Origin: Viola odorata
Taxonomy: Eukaryota; Streptophyta; Magnoliopsida; Malpighiales; Violaceae
Direction: 5' to 3'
DNA length: 64,000 bases
Assembly (NCBI GenBank): GCA_963691705.1
Contig: OY829537.1
Span: 76,777,352-76,841,351 of the forward strand
The translations under genes were made by a program, and so were the position numbers. The notes beneath the pieces were generated by a model that was not told where the DNA came from, searched no databases, and saw nothing but the letters and a program-made list of their open reading frames with translations. Position 1 is the first letter of the stretch, and the number at the start of each line of letters is the position of its first letter. Below, one piece after another: positions 44,228 to 54,714 of this stretch.

Positions 44228-46410
44228 TTAGACTTTCTCCCCCGAAGGGCCAGAAGAACCGCTGTCACCTTTGCTAATCTCACCCATCACGATAGACATG
44301 TAATCAGCTACCTGGGCCGAATCCGAAGGGTTACCTTTGAAACGGGACGCAAATCCAAAAATGAAGGCCTCCGGAACCCTCTTCCTCCATAACTCTTCCT
44401 TTAATGACACCCTAGCAGACCCCTCATCTCGAGCAAGTACCTCTTCGCGGAGAAAGAGATTCTTCTTCCTTTCTAGCACCAATTCCGCCTCCAGAACTTC
44501 TATCTTGGCTTTCCCGATAGATTTTTCTCTATCCAATTCCGCCTCCAGAACTTCTATCTTGGCTTTCCCGATAGATTTTTCTCTGTCCAATTCCGTTTGG
44601 GACGATTCACAGAGGCGCGTCAGCAACCTAGAATGCTCCACCGCCTTCTCTAGCTGCACCCTTGCAACACACAATGCGCTGGAAAAATTACGGGACTCGC
44701 GATCGTGAATTTCGAATTGATAATTCAGATGGCGGAAGAAGTCCAGAGAATCATTCAGAACATGGCGAAAGCGTGCCGAGGGAGGGAGTTGAAGAAATTC
44801 CTCTTTCTCCTTTTTTGAACTCAGCATCTCCCCTATCAAGGGTGCAGTAAACTCATCTCGAGAAAAAGGTTGGGGAACCCCGACAGCGCGAAGGTCATCA
44901 AAGCAGAACCCTGCAAGATTCATACGATAGGCCGGGACCCCGTCAGGACCGCCACAGGCAAGATTGATCGAGGGAGGTGGAGGAGAGCCCTGAGAAAAAG
45001 TACTCTTGAAAGGAGTAAAACACAGCTGCGGAGTAACCTTAGGCGGTAGCTCAGCAGTCGAATCCACCACAGGAGGTGTGACCACTACGTCAGGAATACA
45101 ATGAGCAATCGGAGAATCAGGAGCGTCAGATATGGGAGGAGGACATTCCATCGGTAGGCCCTCTCCCTCAGAAGAACAAGTTTTTTCCAACGCCTCAGCG
45201 GCTCCCGTTGGCTGAGAGGCGCCCGCCTCAAACAAAACAGCAGGCGTAGAAACAGTTGCCACATCCACAGGAGATGTCCCGGTAGCTTGTCCACTAGTGG
45301 CCACTCGAAGTTTTTTCCGATGCTGGGAAGCAGCAAGGGAAGAAGCGTGGCAAAGGTCTGACTTGGCATCTACATCCTCATCATCGCTAGTAATTACCGT
45401 CGTTGGGACAGGCCTGGAGTCCGTCCCCGTGCGACGCTCCGGTAGCCAATTTTCCACAAAACGAGAAGTTTGCACATAGCTAACGGGCCTTCGCCCTCCC
45501 CGGGCAACCGTTTTAGTTCTCTTCCTCGAAGGAGGAACGCCACCCCGACTTGAGCCCTCGGCCGAAGGCGAGGCCGGTAAAGTTTGAAGCGGTATTACGT
45601 TCAGAGGAGTACCAGTGTCACCTGGGAATCAACCGTTAGCTTCTTATAGCAAACAAAGCATGCGAGGACCAAAGTAAAGAAAATATGGAAAGAAATAAGC
45701 TCATCCATAACGCACTCTTCCAAAGGCTTGAACAGAGCAAAGGCACGAATGCGGTAGTGGGTATTCTCGTCTAACAAAGCGTTAGCCTGGTCCAACTCAG
45801 TTCTGGACAAAATCGCGGGATTTGTCCAAACGGGACCTGCCAGTTCCTGATTGAAATTGATACGCCACAAACGTGACGGTAGCTCCAGAACAAAGAAGCT
45901 GCTCTTCCAATCAGCTACACCCTTCTTGAAGTCGTGAAAACGTTGCCAAAACGACTGCACGAGCGCATCATCCCACCGGGGAGTAATCTCGATTAAACAA
46001 TTGTAGCAAATCATGCTAAAGAATTTGCGAAACAAATTGATAGATGGGGTAAAAATGTTCTTCAACTCGCAAGCGCGAAGAAAAGCATAAACCGCACACC
46101 AAGAGGAAGGAGTAATCTGGGCAGGATTAAGGCTATACTCCCGCAGCAGAGTTAGTATCGACTCATGAACGAGAAAGCGGAAACCATAAAGGAACATTTT
46201 AAAATAAAGAAGCCTACTGTGGCCCCACCCTGGATTATGAAGCCGCATATCACTTCCGGGAATAGAAGGCTCATGCCCAGGAGGAAAGGTAATACCATGT
46301 TCCTCCAATTCGGCTTTCAGAACCACATCGCAGGTAAAAATACTCGGTGATTGGGCGACCTCGGGATCCATGGGCCTAGAGATAATCTGGCGAGGTCTAT
46401 TCCTAGCCAT
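44228..46410 (-). CDS. asg3 of element F: Transposase_28-like head with coiled-coil tail
   Basis: Exon 1 is 46410-45705 (MARNRPRQIISRPMDPEV), exon 2 45621-44228; together about 700 codons with no stop. Head (residues about 20-210): HGITFPPGHEPSIPG, YFKMFLYGFRF, ITPSSWCAVYAFLRACE, ITPRWDDALVQSFW, VADWKSSFF. Then NVIPLQTLPASP, FVENWLPE, an acidic and Pro-rich part, and from about residue 500 a coiled coil ending SAQVADYMSIVMG. The intron (45704-45622) ends in CAG but starts ATGAGC instead of GTGAGC, so splicing may fail in this copy. The tail has a 54-bp in-frame duplication. The role is unknown; the head family is described as putative gypsy-type transposon, with no proven activity. Confidence 0.78.
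44481..44588 (-). repeat. 54-bp in-frame duplication inside asg3 of F
   Basis: Two nearly identical 54-bp units encode ELDREKSIGKAKIEVLEA twice. Copies B, D and G have a single equivalent (EKSKGKAKVELLEAEL in B). The repeat adds 18 residues, about two and a half heptads, to the coiled coil. Confidence 0.95.
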
Positions 46411-46907
46411 AGCAAACCAACAAAAAAGGAAATCTGAGAAGGGACGAATTGATACCTTAAAGACGAAGAATCGCAGAGAAATCGGCGGACAGTGACGAGC
46501 GGCCGAAAAGGTATTCGGAGAAGAAGACGAAGGAAGACAAAAAGGAAAATTCGAAGTGAGGGCAAAAGTTTTGAGAAATTGGAGAATGTCCCTTCTTAAA
46601 GGATAAAAATGCCACCGCATTAATTGAGTCACCAATCGGGCGAAGACGCGTGTAAAAGAAGTTGGCCACGTGGAAGCGCATTAAAGAAATTTGAAAAAAG
46701 AGAAGTTATTCGTCGAGACTCCCCAAATGGGCGAGACAGTATTGACCCGGTCAGAGTAACCGCGAAGCGATTGCCTCAGTCAGGCCAACCACTTACGTTA
46801 GCTATCACCAAGAACCAGCAGGCTAACGGAAATAACGACAAAATCGAAAAGGCAGAAAGCATTATTTTATTCATAAAACGCCAAGAGGCGGGTACAATGC
46901 AAAACGG
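46411..46907 (-). promoter_or_regulatory. asg3 upstream region and asg2 3' end, element F
   Basis: A TATA-like CCTTTAAGAAGG lies near 46590-46602 and the G-box CACGTG at 46667-46672, 257 bp before the ATG of asg3 (260 bp in G). The minus strand just after the asg2 stop has a TTATGAATAAAATAAT stretch, a likely poly(A) signal. Confidence 0.55.
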
Positions 46908-47330
46908 CTAATCCTCATCAGGCCAATAAATGCCGTAGTGATAAACCCTGTCATCATCAAGGAACGGCATCTTCCCGTCAGCATTCGGGACCTACTGGTC
47001 TGCCTCCCTTTCTGGGCAGGACCCTGACGGGCATGATTTTCCTTTGGCGCTCGAATCTGCCAACCCCGTACCAGCACTGATGGAAAAATCCTCGTTCAGC
47101 GAGCAATCAGGGGAAGAAAAACGTTGGCCACCCTCTTGAATAGCAGAACCAGAAGAAGCCAAAGTCGCAAAGGGCGTCTGGGAAGTCCGTTTCCCCTGCT
47201 TCTTACGACCCTTTCGGCGGACCGGAGGCCTCCATGGTGGCGAAGGAGGGGGATGATCTGAGTCCGGCGAAGTCGGGGGAGTCGGCAAGGAGTCACGATC
47301 CATGGAACTTAAGAAATAAAAATCTGCCAT
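46908..47330 (-). pseudogene. asg2 of element F, one in-frame TAG
   Basis: ATG at 47330 (MADFYFLSSMDRDS). PPTPPTSPDSDHPPPSPPW is followed by basic PPVRRKGRKKQGKR. TAG at 46992-46994 interrupts the frame; it then continues to TAG at 46908 with the tail YHYGIYWPDED, which aligns with YCYWSSYWPDDD of D. Total 140 codons, like B and D. A TATATAAG box lies about 70 bp upstream. Confidence 0.7.
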
Positions 47331-47817
47331 GTCACCTGCAAAAGCAAAAAAAGAAGGAAAAGGATGAAGATGAACAGGAAAGGGAAACCAACTCCCTTAT
47401 ATAGCCGAGTGAGCATTTCGATCCCTGAAAAATCAATTAAGACGCTTGGGAAAAATAACTGCAATTGCAGAATCCGATCCGTCACAGGCGCATCTGCTCG
47501 TTGAACGCACCAATCAAAGGGCACCAAAGAACCACCCAACCACCTGCCACTGAAAAGACGGCCCTGTAACAGTCAAGACAGAGCATTCATTGCTAATCCC
47601 CGGAACACGACCACTGCAATACAATGTCCCGAGGAAGACCCATTTTCAGTTGGGCTCATGACAAATATTTCCAACCAATAAAGCAAGCAACCAAGCAAGA
47701 AAAAGAGAAGACTTGGGAAAAAGCAGAGACAGTTATTTATTTATGGCCAGGTGGCCTTAGCGTTCAAATATGTACAAGAAACATAAGAAAAACAGCAAGA
47801 AGAAGCGAAGCCAGCGG
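47331..47817 (-). other. asg2 upstream region and asg1 3' end, element F
   Basis: TATATAAG on the minus strand at about 47397-47404. AGCCCAACTGAAAA at 47643-47656 (minus strand). GGCCATAAATAAATAAC at about 47733-47749 provides the poly(A) signal for asg1. Confidence 0.6.
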
Positions 47818-48201
47818 TCAGATATTATACCCCGCATCATCTTCCCCTGGCACAACGGGAACCTCCCTTAAAGCGTCAGCGACGGAGGTCAGTTCGGAAG
47901 AGCAAGCTCTCATGCCCTTTAGGCAGCAGGCCAGCAGATCTTTCCTCTGCTGCAGCATCGAGGCCACCACATCAAGGTGAGCACTGACAGTGGCCAGTTT
48001 CGCCAAACTCTCTAGGGGATTAAAATCCTCTAGAGTTATTCCCAGTTGTCTAGACAGAATAGGGGTTAACACCCCCTGAAACTCCAGGACATCCTCGGAG
48101 GTCTTGGTGATCATCCTCTACAGGAAGCCGATATCACCCTCAGTGAGATTCTTCAGGGTCAGAGTTTTAGAGATCAGGAAATTGCGAGTCAGTTCATCCA
48201 T
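47818..48201 (-). pseudogene. asg1 of element F, one in-frame TAG
   Basis: ATG at 48201 (MDELTRNFLISKTLTLKNL), 127 codons to TGA at 47818. TAG at 48118-48120 falls where other copies have Glu in FLENM. Blocks LEFQGVLTP, LEDFNPLESLAKL, MLQQRKDLLACCLKGMR are conserved. It is separated from the 3' LTR by 194 bp. Confidence 0.75.
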
Positions 48202-48395
48202 GACGAAATATGAAAAGAAAGAACGAGAAAATACGAAGAAACTGGCGCAGAGGAACCTCTAATTTATAGATCCTGACAAAAAACCGTCAGGACCATCTTC
48301 TGAGGCAAAACCTCCCCGGTACTTAAAGGGACTCTCCGTGAGAGAAGGAACGTTAGCCCTTGGTAAACACTCGGGCTCATTTTCAGTTGGGCTTA
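48202..48395 (-). promoter_or_regulatory. asg1 promoter between gene and 3' LTR, element F
   Basis: TATAAAT (48262-48268, minus strand), 61 bp before the ATG. AGCCCAACTGAAAA (48380-48393, minus strand) directly abuts the LTR. On the sense strand the bases before the LTR, TTTTCAGTTGGGCTTA, are not purine-rich, although a polypurine tract is expected here. Confidence 0.65.
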
Positions 48396-48968
48396 TGATA
48401 ACAATCCACCTAAAAGAAAGGGTATTTTCGTCTATCACCCGGTGGGAAGAGGCATAGCTACTGTTTCGCACCACCACGGTAGGGACAAGATTGCTACCTT
48501 CCCCAAAGGCTAACGCTACAGAGGCTAACGGGGACCTACCGGCTCCTCTCACGGACCTCATGCTTGGCTCAAGGAGTTATCTCACCCCCAGAGGAAACCA
48601 CGCGTCAGGATTAACGCTCCGGCCATTATCCTACCGCGGCAATATCTACCTAAAACACCTACCGTCGAGGTAGCGTATCACGATAAGGGTGAATCACAGA
48701 CCCTAACGCGAGCGATAGCTCCGTACCCATTTACTCGGGCGGGAACACCCCCTTTCTTCTATAAATACCTCCCCCACAAAGGAGGCAGGTAAGCGGACTT
48801 GACTAGCCAAAACTCTGCCAATTTCAGTACACCTACTCACTTAAGCATCGCAGTGTTTCCGCCGGAGACCCCCTCCGGCGCATTGCAGGTACTGTGGATC
48901 GTCACGTACACTGATCTGAGAAGAGCTGCTCCGCCATACATCCTTCGGCAGAAGACAAATTATTATCA
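48396..48968 (+). repeat. 3' LTR of element F
   Basis: 573 bp, matches the 5' LTR with about 16 substitutions counted by eye (about 2.8%). TATA box at 48760-48766. The right flank is GTTAC (48969-48973). Confidence 0.97.
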
Positions 48969-48973
48969 GTTAC

Positions 48974-50573
48974 AAAGACCAAAGGGCATCCGGCGATACG
49001 CGAAGGTTCCAAAAGGGCAGGTAAATGTGGTCTTTTCCTGGTCCTCTAGAGCAACTGGAATCTGATGGAATCCGGAATAGCCATCTAGACAGCAGTAATG
49101 TGTCTTGCCCGCGAGACGTTCCAACATCTGGTCGATGAATGGAAGCGGGAAATGATCCTTTCTTGTAGCGGCGTTGAGACGCCGATAGTCAATACACACT
49201 CTCCAGCTATTTTAGATTCGGATTGGGATGGATTCACCATCTTGGCCTGGAGTGATGGTAATGCCGGATTTCTTTGGCACGACCTGGATAGGGCTGACCC
49301 AGGGGCTATCAGATATGGGGTAGATGACACCAGCATCTAATAATTTCAGCACTTCTTTCTTCACTACTTCCATCATGGGAGGGTTCAACCGATGTTGAGG
49401 CTGACGAACTATTTTGTTGGTATCATCAAGATAGATTCGGTGGGTGCACAGGGATGGAGACAGGCCCTTGATATCGGCAATAGTCAAGCCGATAGCTTGC
49501 TTGTATTCTTTCAATAGATCGATCAATTCTATTTCTTCCTTCTCACTTAATTTGTTCGAGACAATCACTGGAAGGGTCTTGTTGTCGCCAAGATAGGCAT
49601 ACTTCAGGTGTGAAGGTAGTTCTTTCAGGTCCTGGGCGAGAGCTTGAATGATAGATGAAGGAAGCTTGACATGCTCAGCACTATAGGGAGCGAGGGCTGG
49701 AGATGTCGAATGATCAATAGGTAGAGCATCAAGGGATGCGACCACAGAATGAAGTTCTGGAGTGGTAACTTGCGCGACGGCAATCCCTTTGAGTGCTTCC
49801 GAAGTAATACTTTTCTCGAGGATAAGTTGGAGGGGGTTGTCCAGGGCCGGATCGGAAACATCCTCAACACAGGAGTCAATAACATCGACGAAGTTAACAC
49901 TGGCAAAATCAGTAGGATGTCGCATAGCTTCAATTATATTAAATTTGATGATCTCACCATCAAATTCGAGAGTAATCGATGCATCATGAACATCAATCTT
50001 GGCATGCGCTGTGGCAAGAAACGGGCGTCCAAGGAGAATATCTGAAGGCTTGGTTGATTCTCCTTCAGCCATGGCAATAACATAAAAATTAGCAGGGTAT
50101 AGAAAATCTCCTACTTGCATGAGGACATCTTCTAGAATACCTTCAGGGTAGACAATGGATTGGTCGGCCAACTGGATAACAAGGCTGGTTTCCTTCAATG
50201 GACCCAGGCCTAGATTGTTATAAACTGTCAAAGGCATAACGTTTATGCCGGCGCCTAGATCGCACATAGCTTTTCCAAGTTCGATCGATCCAATCTTACA
50301 TGGGATAACAAACATACCCTGATCTTTACATTTCGGAGGCAATTTCTGTTGGATATGGGCAGTAGCATTTGCTCCCACACTTATCTTGTTGACCCCAGCC
50401 AAGTGACATTTGTTGGTGCAAAGAGTTTTGAGGAACTTAGCATAACGGGGTACATTTTTGATTGCTTGAATCAAAGGGATATTGATAAGAACCTTACTGA
50501 ACATATCAAATATCTCTCGGTCATCCTTCTCCTTTTTTCGATTTGACCAACCGTTGGGGAAATGGAGGCTCAA
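48974..50573 (-). pseudogene. pol: Element E pol, first part: protease and N-terminal RT
   Basis: Protease with CDLGAGINVMPLTVYNNLGLG and ILLGRPFLATAHAKID (about 50290-49990); the Asp-containing CDLGA is the Athila form of the active site. RT begins about 49400 with GVIYPISDSPWVSPIQVVPKKSG; a shift near 49250 is followed by MCIDYRRLNAATRKDHFPLPFIDQ and FAYRRMPFGLCN, where element F is inserted. The frame resumes at 33144. Confidence 0.9.
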
Positions 50574-52033
50574 GGATTGGGGTTTGCTTCGGTTTGTCCA
50601 GGGAGCCTGCCTCTGTTCTTTAATTCTTTCATTTTGGCTGCCATGGTACCCATCTGCTTTTGCATTTCCGTGATGATGTCTTTGTATTTAGTGCAATCTT
50701 AGGGTGGTGGAGGTGGAGGGAAAGGTTGATTTATTTGTGGTGAGGGTTGGTATTGCTGGTTAGGGTACGGTGGTCGAGGTTTAAAGTACTGCATGTTGGG
50801 AGGAGAGGGGTGGTTTCCATAAGGATGTTGCTTTTGATTAGAGTTTGGCTGTTGAGGGCTGGGTACCCACCCTGGGTTTGGTTGTTTCCAGCCCTAGTTG
50901 TAGTTCTGGCCAGGGGGTGAATTGTAATAACCAGCGGCATTCACTTGGATCTCGTCTGAGATATAAGGACAAGCATCCGTGGGGTGATCCATGTAATTGC
51001 AAATTTGGCATGCCTTGACCTGGATCGGTTGTTGAGACGTCATGGTATGTAGCATGCCCTGGATAGAAGTCAGTTTCCCTTGCATAGCGGCTACCTGAGC
51101 ACTCTGGTCGCTACTTGCCCCTCCCAATAGAATGGCATTTTTGGCCATGAGCTCAATTATGGCCTTGGCGGCAGCTGGAGTGAGAGCACTAAGGGATCCA
51201 TTAGCGGTTGCATGCAACAAGGCTTTATCATGGGGTCTCAGTCCTTCGGCGAATTACTGAATAAGACCGTGCTCGGTCAGGTTATGAGAGGGACACAAGG
51301 CTTGCATACGCTTGAAGTGTTCATAGTACTGGTCAAGGGTCTCGTCTTCTTTCTGAAGAATAGATACAAGTTGCTTGACTGTCACCATCTCCCTGGATGC
51401 AGGGTAGTACTTATCCGTGAAGGCCTTTGTCATCTCAGCCCATGAGTGAATCGAACGAGGAGGGAGATCATAAAACCAGTCGAGGGCTAAATCTTTGAGT
51501 GACCATATAAAAGCTCGGAGCTTAGCCTGCTCGATACTGACGTTCGTAGGTTTCATTGCCTCGCAAATAGAATGGAGCTGTTGAAGATGGCGATGAGGAT
51601 TTTCCTTGGTAGCACCTCGGAAAATAGGGAGATGGTGCATGACGGCGGACTTGAGTGTCCAGTCGTGAGGTACTTCAGGCCAATCGATGCAGCTGCTGGG
51701 CGCTTCTGGGGTGGCATTAAGATCATCGATGGTCTAAGCAATAGTAGGCACTACGTCCTCATTTCCTCCAGGAGGAGGTGGTGGTGGATCTTCCATTTCA
51801 GATGTCGGGAGCTGGATATACTCAACACTGTCGAGGGCTCAATGTAAAGATGCGATTTCTTCCTGAAACAGGCTTTGAAGAGTATCAAGATCTGAAAGGT
51901 CTCTGTCGAGAAGAGGGACAGGAGCTTTACTCCGGAGAAGAGATGATCCTCTGGCTTGCCTTCGGAGTTCTTTTTCAGTCCTAGTGAGCTCTGGATCGTA
52001 AGGCAGTAGATCTAAAGCAGATCTCCTGGTCAT
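50574..52033 (-). pseudogene. gag: Element E gag, decayed
   Basis: ATG at 52033 (MTRRSALDLLPYDPELTRTE). One frame down to 50894 with stops at 51839 (TGA), 51734 (TAG) and 51254 (TAA). The gag domain is MHHLPIFRGATKENPHRHL, RAFIWSLKDLALDWFYDLPP, KAFTDKYYPASREM; the knuckle is CQICNYMDHPTDACP (C-x2-C-x5-H-x4-C or close). A Pro/Gln-rich tail follows, then the link to protease with another stop and a shift near 50700. Confidence 0.88.
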
Positions 52034-52061
52034 ATAAGGAAAAACAAAATATTAGAACCGT

Positions 52062-52082
52062 CAATCCCCGGCAGCGGCGCCA
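52062..52082 (-). other. Primer binding site of element E
   Basis: On the minus strand TGGCGCCGCTGCCGGGGA and three more bases, five bases inside the 5' LTR. This is the tRNA-Asp-type site usual in Athila elements. Confidence 0.9.
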
Positions 52083-52087
52083 AAATT

Positions 52088-53648
52088 TGATCGTCACACA
52101 AAAGTAATATTTTCTGCTAGCAAAATGCACAATAAATGTGGATAGGGCAAATCAGAGTCGAACCGCAAGGATTAATGGTAATATTCTATTCATAGTGTAT
52201 GTCCAGGTCTAAACAGTAACAAGTAACACTTGGGGGGGGGGGGGGGGGGGGGGGGGAAGGGGGGGGGGGAGGGGTTGGGCTGGCTAATGAAATTAACCAG
52301 CGAGATTTGGATACTAAAGCTAACAAGTGAACTAAATAAAGTAAAAATTATCTAAAGGCAATAAAATAGTATCACAAGAGGGGTAGATCAGATAACAGGA
52401 AAGAGTCTTAGCAAAGTGATTCTGCGGGTTGCGTCTAGGCCTAGTTGGTCATCAGCTCAAGGATATTCCACTCTCACGGTGCAGACGTGCTATAGAGGCT
52501 AGGTACGCTTAGGCCTCCTGTCTACCTTCGTAAGAGAAGTCTCGCCTAAGGTATTCTTATGGGAGAGACCTTGACACTCCGTCCTTCCCCAAGGTTCATT
52601 TATGGGGAGATCCAGAGGCCCATGAAGTGGAGGAAGACACGTCTAGGGCAAGACGTTGTCAGATCCACCCTAGTTAACCTCCAGCCCTAGCCGGATTGGA
52701 CCAGCAACCTGATGACTCCGGGCTAGGTGCCTACTGATTCTAAAGAAATGGCAGTAATTACAAAGGAAAATACAGCAGTTGATCAAGCTTCTATAGATCC
52801 AGTGCAATATGACAGTAAAATGGCAAGAGATTAAATACACGCATAAGAGTTTATGAAGAACATTAAGGCTTCACAACTACCCTTGCAACCCTTGGAAAAA
52901 CCTTTGCTAAGACAAGAAGATCTAGCCACTCATACTCATAATAACATAAGAATAAATGGATTTGATAGCAAGCATAAAAGGAAAACAAGAAAATGGGAAG
53001 AAAACTATTTAATACCAGCCGGAGCTAAAAAGCTCCGGTGAAAGAGTAAGGCTGGCCAGTGGCTACAGCTTGAAGATGGAGGAACAAATCCCAAAGAAGA
53101 CTGAAAAATAGAAAGTATGCTGATTTCTGCCTCCTACCAATGTTGCTTACCCTAAAAATCCTAAAGTTACTGTTTATATACAACCCTAAGCTAACTAGAG
53201 GACAAATTCAGCTAAGGGAAGAAGACAAAATGGGAGGAAAGGGACGGCTGGGCTGGAGCGTGTCCCAGGAAGAATATTCCTAGGACGCTCAAAAGGGATC
53301 AGAGAGGAATCTTGCTGGCGTCTCTCTTCGTGCGCTCCAAGATGGATTGCAAGCACGTGCGGCTCAATTCGAGGGCAAGACGCAGCACTTTTCGGCTTCA
53401 CAGATAGTCCAGGGCTGGACACGATTGCGCGCATCTAGGGCTCGACTGAGGAAATACGTCTAGGCAGCGACGAAGACTGGGAGACTTCCAAAGCTGCTCA
53501 ATTCCATCCCAAAACGTGTGCTTTCTGCCTTTTTCTCCTCCAGGGCTGGATATGGCAAAAAGTATTGAAAATAGAGCAAGTTAGTAGCATCAAGGAGGGG
53601 AAACATGCAAAATTAGAGAGAAAATATCTAGAAAACACACGCATATCA
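52088..53648 (-). repeat. 5' LTR of element E
   Basis: 1561 bp, TG...CA, partner of 25846-27382. It carries about 20 bp more (around 53022-53044) than the 3' copy. The G run at 52231-52270 corresponds to that of the other LTR. Right flank ACGAG. Confidence 0.95.
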
Positions 53649-53653
53649 ACGAG

Positions 53654-54146
53654 CCTGGATAGGAAAAGCGACATCAACGACACCCTGATATAAAAACAAT
53701 GAAGTGTCGCCTTCAGAATGATATTCGGAGCTACAAGGAGGTAACACCTTAACGCCCTACTTTGCCGATATTGATCATATAAAGCATGTCGTGGGAAACA
53801 TCTGCGATATCAGTTTGGGTATATCGCCGGCATTATCAGTTCTGATTTATGACCAGCGATATCGTTGCAACCTCGTCACTGTCAACTTGGTCAACGTCCT
53901 CTCTGCAACCAATAGTTATCACAAGCGATCGGTTCACGTTACCCGCTTCGCTATCGGGTATCTGGTTCAAAGATGTCAGGTTTTGACTGATACCGAGAGT
54001 GAATAGGCATGGTTTGAATGACAAAAGCGTCAGAAAAACTCGAAGACCCTCACGAATCTGCCGCGGCGCAGAGGGAGTAACACTTCTCCAGAAGTCGAGA
54101 AATGAAGCCCTTGGTAAACACTCAGGCTCGTTTACAGTTGGGCTTA
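53654..54146 (-). promoter_or_regulatory. asg1 upstream region, element D (right part)
   Basis: This continues 25845 of element D after removal of E. No ORF is recognisable. AGCCCAACTGTAAA lies on the minus strand at 54131-54144, next to the 3' LTR, as in F and G. GATATCGC-like words are frequent. Confidence 0.6.
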
Positions 54147-54709
54147 TGATAACAATTGATGAAACACCGAGGGTACATTCGTCTTTTCACCACTAGTCAA
54201 GGCCGGACCTTGACTAGCGACAACCACCTGACTACCGCCCCGTGCTGACCGAGGAATACTGGGATGGTCGACATCAGCGGGGGGACCCACGCGGCATCCG
54301 TTTCCGCACACAGCATCCTCCCATCCCAGACAGCCTTGGCGATACCTTACGGGCGATATGTCTCATTGGCGATACCTCACTGGTGATATCTCATTGGCAT
54401 TGGCGATATCTCAACCAGCTGACGCTTGCTGACGTCATCTCGAGCGTTATCTTCCCCCGATGACGCCTATCCCCATGGGTAACACCCTCTCTTCTTTTAC
54501 CTATAAATACTACTCATTTCTAGATCAAAGGTAAGACTAAGATTACTACCCAAATCTCTGCCAAATTTCACAACCATACTAACTTAAGCATCGGAGTGTC
54601 TACGCCGGGGCCCCCCTCCGGCGCTTTGCAGGTGCGACGGACCGACTCCACAGTGATTCCAGACGGCCATAATCTCTACCCCGCTTCATCAGAAGTCCTA
54701 ATCTTATCA
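54147..54709 (+). repeat. 3' LTR of element D
   Basis: 563 bp, same ends as 13299-13882. TGACGTCA at 54430-54437, TATA box at 54502-54508, hairpin CGCCGGGG/CCTCCGGCG near 54603-54623. Right flank TATTT. Confidence 0.95.
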
Positions 54710-54714
54710 TATTT

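Larger units (their letters stand above)
33150..48968 (+). mobile_element. Element F: full-length Tat-lineage element with four antisense genes
   Basis: Two 573-bp LTRs (33150-33722, 48396-48968), TG...CA, flanked by GTTAC (33145-33149, 48969-48973). It lies inside the RT of element E; removing F and one GTTAC restores PFGLCNAPATFQRCM. Order: LTR, PBS, gag, pol, two tandem-repeat blocks, antisense asg4, asg3, asg2, asg1, LTR. By eye the LTRs differ at about 16 of 573 positions with no indels, mostly transitions, so it is young. It is the best reference copy in the window. Confidence 0.96.
25846..53648 (-). mobile_element. Element E: Athila-type Ty3/gypsy element, split by F
   Basis: LTRs at 52088-53648 (5') and 25846-27382 (3') begin TGATATGCGT and end GTGACGATCA on the element's own strand. 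ACGAG flanks it on both sides (25841-25845, 53649-53653). It has a tRNA-Asp-type PBS, gag, protease with CDLGAGINVMP, RT with FMDD, integrase, then an env-like ORF, which is the Athila layout. Minus the 15.8 kb of F it is about 12 kb, usual for Athila. By eye the LTRs differ at roughly 38 positions in 1.5 kb plus one 20-bp indel. All ORFs carry stops or shifts. Confidence 0.94.
13299..54709 (+). mobile_element. Element D: Tat-lineage retrotransposon split by element E
   Basis: Both LTRs are present (13299-13882 and 54147-54709), start TGATAACAAT, end TCTTATCA and are flanked by TATTT (13294-13298 and 54710-54714). The order is LTR, PBS, gag, pol, repeats, antisense asg4-asg1, LTR. Element E interrupts it at 25846-53648. 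Without E, D is about 13.6 kb. By eye the LTRs differ at about 26 of 560 aligned positions plus indels, making D the older of the three dated layers. gag-pol is heavily decayed. Confidence 0.93.
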
